From positions 18,126 through 82,125 of the forward strand of contig CAYORT010000012.1 in assembly GCA_964406465.1 (NCBI GenBank): a stretch of DNA of 64,000 bases, written 5' to 3'. The position numbers were made by a program, and so were the translations under genes. Within the stretch, counting starts at the first letter, position 1. Every line of letters begins with the position of its first letter. Of this stretch, positions 60,973 to 64,000 are shown piece by piece. The notes beneath the pieces are model-generated. The model had not been told where the DNA came from, ran no database searches, and worked only from the letters and a program-made list of their open reading frames with translations. The stretch is from JAHEZL01 sp964406465. Lineage in GTDB: Bacteria; Bacteroidota; Bacteroidia; Flavobacteriales_C; GCA-002722245.

Positions 60973-61860
60973 TTACTCACTCTTATAACTACTCACCAAT
61001 TGCAACAGGTGTTGAATCTCTTTTACTTTTCCTTCCTTGCCTAATTTTTGGTAGCTGAAAAGTAGATTGTTGAGATTTCTAATGATGATGTCGATGTTGC
61101 TGCAAGGAACATAAAAGGACTTTTTCGATTTAGCACCAATTTGTTCCAAATAACTTGATATTTCTTTCTTTCCGAAGATGGCTCCGTTTGAAAACGGATT
61201 GATATAAAACAAAATACCTTCTTGTTCATTATCGCTGGTGCTGGCGAATTGCAGCAATTCATCTTCGTATGCCAACACAAAATGTTCAGGCAGATTTACG
61301 CCATAAATTGGAATATCTAATCCTTGAGCAATGATCATATATACAATACCTATCGAAAGAGGATTGCCTTTTTTACTTTCTAAAACACAGTTGATATACG
61401 AGTTGTTGGGCGCATGATAGTTCTTTCTATTGCCATCAAAGCCATGAACATCATATAATATGTGATTGATAATTTTTACTTTTTCTAGTGCAGTAAGATT
61501 TTCGTTCAGTTCAATCCACACATCTTGTTTGATTTGATTGATGTGGTTTTTAACCTTCTCTTCATCCATCTCGGGGAATTGATATTTTGCCACCAACAAA
61601 GATCCGGTAAGCAAATTTTGTCCGCCCAATCGCGCCCAGTTCACCAATTTTCTGCAAACATCATCGTAATTAATTTTTTGAATGATGTTTTCAATTCTGG
61701 TTTGAATGATTTCGTTTTCCGATTCCTCCCAAGCACCTTCTAATATAGGTATAACTTCTGCGCCCATCTCCAACAAGCGGTCGCTCACCTGTACAAAGAT
61801 TTCCTCATCGGGGTCATCTAAGAGCTGTATCATGGCGTTAATTTGCTTGTTGTCGATCAT
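60973..61860 (-). CDS. SirB1/transglutaminase-core-like protein
   Basis: A 295-residue cytosolic protein of the SirB1 family (Transglut_core2). The N-terminal 70 residues are helical and HEAT-like (MIQLLDDPDEEIFVQVSDRLLEMGAEVIPIL). The core has ILYDVHGFDGNRKNYHAPNNSYINCVLESKKGNPLSIGIVYMIIAQGL followed by IYGVNLPEHFVLAY. This is the usual order, with Cys in NSYINCVL and His in PEHFVLA as possible catalytic pair. The biochemical role of the family is not established. It stands alone on the minus strand. Confidence 0.88.
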   Translation of the reverse strand: MIDNKQINAMIQLLDDPDEEIFVQVSDRLLEMGAEVIPILEGAWEESENEIIQTRIENIIQKINYDDVCRKLVNWARLGGQNLLTGSLLVAKYQFPEMDEEKVKNHINQIKQDVWIELNENLTALEKVKIINHILYDVHGFDGNRKNYHAPNNSYINCVLESKKGNPLSIGIVYMIIAQGLDIPIYGVNLPEHFVLAYEDELLQFASTSDNEQEGILFYINPFSNGAIFGKKEISSYLEQIGAKSKKSFYVPCSNIDIIIRNLNNLLFSYQKLGKEGKVKEIQHLLQLVSSYKSE

Positions 61861-62030
61861 ACTTCAATTTACAAAACGATAGTCAAACTTCATAATTAAA
61901 TTGCAGCCCTTCAATAGAGTAGTACAATAGTATTTAAATGTGCATTGTGAATAACCCCAAAAAAAATAAATCAAATTCAGTTTTTTCTGCACACTATTAA
62001 TTAGTTATCTTCGTTCGAAGAGTCGTAATA

Positions 62031-63119
62031 ATGAAGCAAAAATTAAAATACCTTTTATTCTCTGTTTTCACCCTAGCTCTTCAGTCTGTTTTTGCGCAGG
62101 TTGGCGGACAATCTACTTACCAGTTTCTTAGTTTAACTACTTCCCCTAGAGGTGCTGCAACTGGTGGTTACTTTGTGCCGGTGATGGATCAAGATGAGAG
62201 TCAGGTATACGCCAATCCATCGCTATTGTCAAAACAAATGGACAATCGTTTGGTGTTGAATTACGTGAATTATATTTCAGACATCAATTACGGCTATACT
62301 GGATACGTGAAAGACTTTGGCAAGGTGGGTACCTTTAGTTTGGGTATTAACTATTTGAATTATGGTAAGTTTACTTTGGCCGATGAGTCAGCTCAAACCT
62401 ACGGTAATTTCACAGCAAATGAATCGGCTTTAAATATAGGATGGGGCTACCAACTTAAAGAAAAGATAACTGTTGGTGCCAATGCAAAATTTATTTCTTC
62501 TCAGTTGTATCAGTACAAATCTTATGGAGCAGCACTTGATGGTGCTGTTACTTATTATAATCCCGAAAAAGAGTTCGGCGTGTCCTTGGTGGTGAAGAAC
62601 TTCGGTACTCAGTTTAGTACCTATACACCTGGCAACAGAGAATCACTTCCTTTAGATATTCAGTTGGGCTTTGCTAAAAAACTGGCGCATGCGCCATTTA
62701 GGTTTACGGTAATCGGACACAATTTGCAAAGCAAAACCATGTGGTTCGAGAATTTTGAAGACAAAAAAAGTAAAAGTACTTCTCTGGGTGGTGGATCAAC
62801 AACGGTTTCTAGCGATACGGTGGCGTGGGGACAAGAGATCATGCGACGTGTAGCCTTGGGGTTAGAGTTTGTGCCTTCACAAAATTTCACGTTGAGAGTA
62901 GGGTACAACTATCAGCGTCAGCAAGAGATGAAGTTGGGCGGACAAAATAAGCAGGGGGCGGTTGGTTTTTCTTTTGGAGCGCAAATCAAAGTTAAAAAGC
63001 TTACTTTTCAATACACTTGGGCCTCTTATCACTTGGCAGGTGCGGCACATTTCATTTCAATTTCTGCAAAAACGAGTGATTTCTCAAAAAAGAAGGAAGT
63101 CAAAGAGGAAAATAAATAA
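62031..63119 (+). CDS. porQ: Type IX secretion system outer-membrane protein PorQ
   Basis: A 362-residue exported beta-barrel of the PorV/PorQ/FadL-like family. The signal peptide (1-22, SVFAQ) is followed by the PorQ N-terminus VGGQSTYQFLSLTTSPRGAATGGYFVPVMDQDESQVYANPSLLSKQMDNR, then alternating strands and the end VGFSFGAQIKVKKLTFQYTWASYHLAGAAHFISISA. PorQ helps attach or release T9SS cargo at the cell surface. The adjacent cmk is a common neighbour of porQ. TATCTTCG (62006-62013) may be its -7 box, 17 nt before the ATG. Confidence 0.93.
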   Translation: MKQKLKYLLFSVFTLALQSVFAQVGGQSTYQFLSLTTSPRGAATGGYFVPVMDQDESQVYANPSLLSKQMDNRLVLNYVNYISDINYGYTGYVKDFGKVGTFSLGINYLNYGKFTLADESAQTYGNFTANESALNIGWGYQLKEKITVGANAKFISSQLYQYKSYGAALDGAVTYYNPEKEFGVSLVVKNFGTQFSTYTPGNRESLPLDIQLGFAKKLAHAPFRFTVIGHNLQSKTMWFENFEDKKSKSTSLGGGSTTVSSDTVAWGQEIMRRVALGLEFVPSQNFTLRVGYNYQRQQEMKLGGQNKQGAVGFSFGAQIKVKKLTFQYTWASYHLAGAAHFISISAKTSDFSKKKEVKEENK

Positions 63120-63140
63120 CATAAATTGTATCTTGGCGGC

Positions 63141-63833
63141 ATGAAGAAAATCACCATTGCCATTGATGGTTATTCCTCCTGCGGAAAAAGCACTATCGCT
63201 AAAGATTTAGCGCATAAGCTCGATTATATCTATATTGATACTGGTGCTATGTATCGCGCCGTTACCTTGTATCTTCTTCAAAATAACATTATCACTAAAG
63301 ATGGAAAAGAGGTATACAAAATGGAGGAGTTCTTAGATGAAATAGCTATCACCTTTCAATGCGACCCTAAAACCAAAAAATGTGAGGTTTTCTTAAATGG
63401 TGAAAATGTAGAGCAAGATATTCGAGGGTTGATAGTAGCCAATAATGTTTCCTTTGTTGCCAGTTCAAAAGAAGTGCGCGAGAAGTTGGTGTCTATTCAG
63501 CGTGAACTGGGTAAAAGCAAAGGTGTGGTGATGGATGGTAGAGATATAGGAACGGTTGTTTTTCCCGATGCAGAATTGAAATTGTTTGTTACTTCAGATA
63601 CAGAGATAAGAGCCAAACGTCGTTACAACGAGCTTCGCGGAAAAGGCGAAAAGGTAAGTTTAGAAGACGTGAAAGCCAATTTAGAGAAAAGAGATTATAT
63701 AGATAGCCATAGAAAAGAATCTCCACTTACCCAAGCCGAAGATGCTGTAATTATTGATACTTCACACCTAACAAGAGAAGAGCAAACAGATGTTGCTTAT
63801 GACTTGGTGATGGAGAGGGTGGGTAGATCATAA
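63141..63833 (+). CDS. cmk: Cytidylate kinase
   Basis: A 230-residue (d)CMP kinase. The P-loop is GYSSCGKST (10-18); YIDTGAMYRAVTL is the NMP-binding part, followed by GLIVANNVSFVASSKEVREKLV and MDGRDIGTVVFPDA. The lid region is AKRRYNELRGKGE, and the C-terminal DSHRKESPLTQAEDAVIIDTS is typical. I start at the ATG 63141, since the TTG at 63126 lies in the candidate -7 box (TATCTTGG, 63129-63136). It is 21 bp after porQ and could be read from the same transcript or from its own near-leaderless promoter. Confidence 0.95.
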   Translation: MKKITIAIDGYSSCGKSTIAKDLAHKLDYIYIDTGAMYRAVTLYLLQNNIITKDGKEVYKMEEFLDEIAITFQCDPKTKKCEVFLNGENVEQDIRGLIVANNVSFVASSKEVREKLVSIQRELGKSKGVVMDGRDIGTVVFPDAELKLFVTSDTEIRAKRRYNELRGKGEKVSLEDVKANLEKRDYIDSHRKESPLTQAEDAVIIDTSHLTREEQTDVAYDLVMERVGRS

Positions 63834-64000
63834 TGTATTAAAGAATTAAGGTAAGATTTCAATCAAACATTTTTTGCGAAACAATTCAGTGTAAAAGCTT
63901 TGTTCAACTTCTCTCATCCTTCTTATTCCCCAAATCAAAAATCCTCCTAATTATGTGAAAGCCACGGTTAGTATTTTCTTCCGTAGGGGCGCACCCTTGC
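63834..64000. other. Window end, no gene seen
   Basis: 167 bases without a supported frame. The last 20 bases (gtaggggcgcacccttgc region) are GC-richer than the rest and resemble the edge of a dispersed repeat, but the window ends before this can be judged. Confidence 0.4.

Noticed and set aside
1..64000. CRISPR array, tRNA or rRNA genes, replication origin
   Set aside because: I read both strands for regularly spaced repeats, T-arm signatures and DnaA-box clusters near dnaN and saw none that hold up. A tRNA scan would be decisive.

Overview
The window is from a low-GC member of the Bacteroidota. The main evidence is type IX secretion (T9SS) and gliding genes: gldF/gldG, porQ and a PorE-like OmpA protein, plus four secreted proteins with T9SS-type C-terminal sorting domains. 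TonB/CarboxypepD-type envelope proteins, an imelysin iron operon and promoters of the TTG-N19-21-TAnnTTTG type used by the primary sigma factor of this phylum fit the same placement. I cannot fix the class or genus. Genes are dense and on both strands. No rRNA, tRNA or CRISPR array was seen.

Layout. 1-5.6 kb: the 3' part of a large unknown protein, ligA and a small unknown gene. 5.6-7.75 kb is an accessory patch. An IS110-family element (about 5677-6869) has split a palindromic chromosomal repeat. A decayed copy of the argS 3' end follows, then a two-gene module with a nucleotidyltransferase-fold protein. 7.75-17.6 kb: argS, typA, a WD40 protein, a GT39 membrane glycosyltransferase, an M23/LysM peptidase, an HxlR regulator divergent from a YCII protein, and dnaN. 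17.7-30.7 kb: a gldF-gldG-DUF4340 operon, queE, a PorE-like protein, a GT2 glycosyltransferase, two large secreted proteins (CHU_C adhesin, HEFGH metallopeptidase) and an EamA transporter. 30.8-39.1 kb: truA and a lipoprotein, then a five-gene probable iron-acquisition operon (DUF4856, imelysin, HTTM, TonB receptor, P460-like c-type heme lipoprotein). 39.2-42.0 kb: Phe/Tyr genes (pheA, aminotransferase, tyrA). 42.1-47.4 kb: a CotH/DUF2490/DUF4956/VTC cluster with two small envelope proteins. 47.4-53.6 kb: two paralogous ECF sigma/anti-sigma pairs separated by a GT39-TPR protein and a lipoprotein. 53.7-64 kb: monomeric isocitrate dehydrogenase, a GH18 chitinase with T9SS signal, an AddB-like nuclease, small lipoproteins, a SirB1-like protein, porQ and cmk.

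The most striking signal is in the IS110 element. Upstream of its transposase lies a sequence that folds as a 5' hairpin followed by two larger hairpins. The loop of the first carries the 8 bases found at the left insertion junction. The loop of the second carries the 9 bases at the element's own right end. This is the layout of a bridge RNA with target and donor guides. Removing the element restores a perfect 37-bp palindrome, which fixes the insertion point to within 7 bp. Second in interest are the two ECF sigma genes. Each has a terminator-like hairpin ending exactly 38 nt before its start codon. One is partnered with an anti-sigma-like protein that appears to continue into an outer-membrane beta-barrel.
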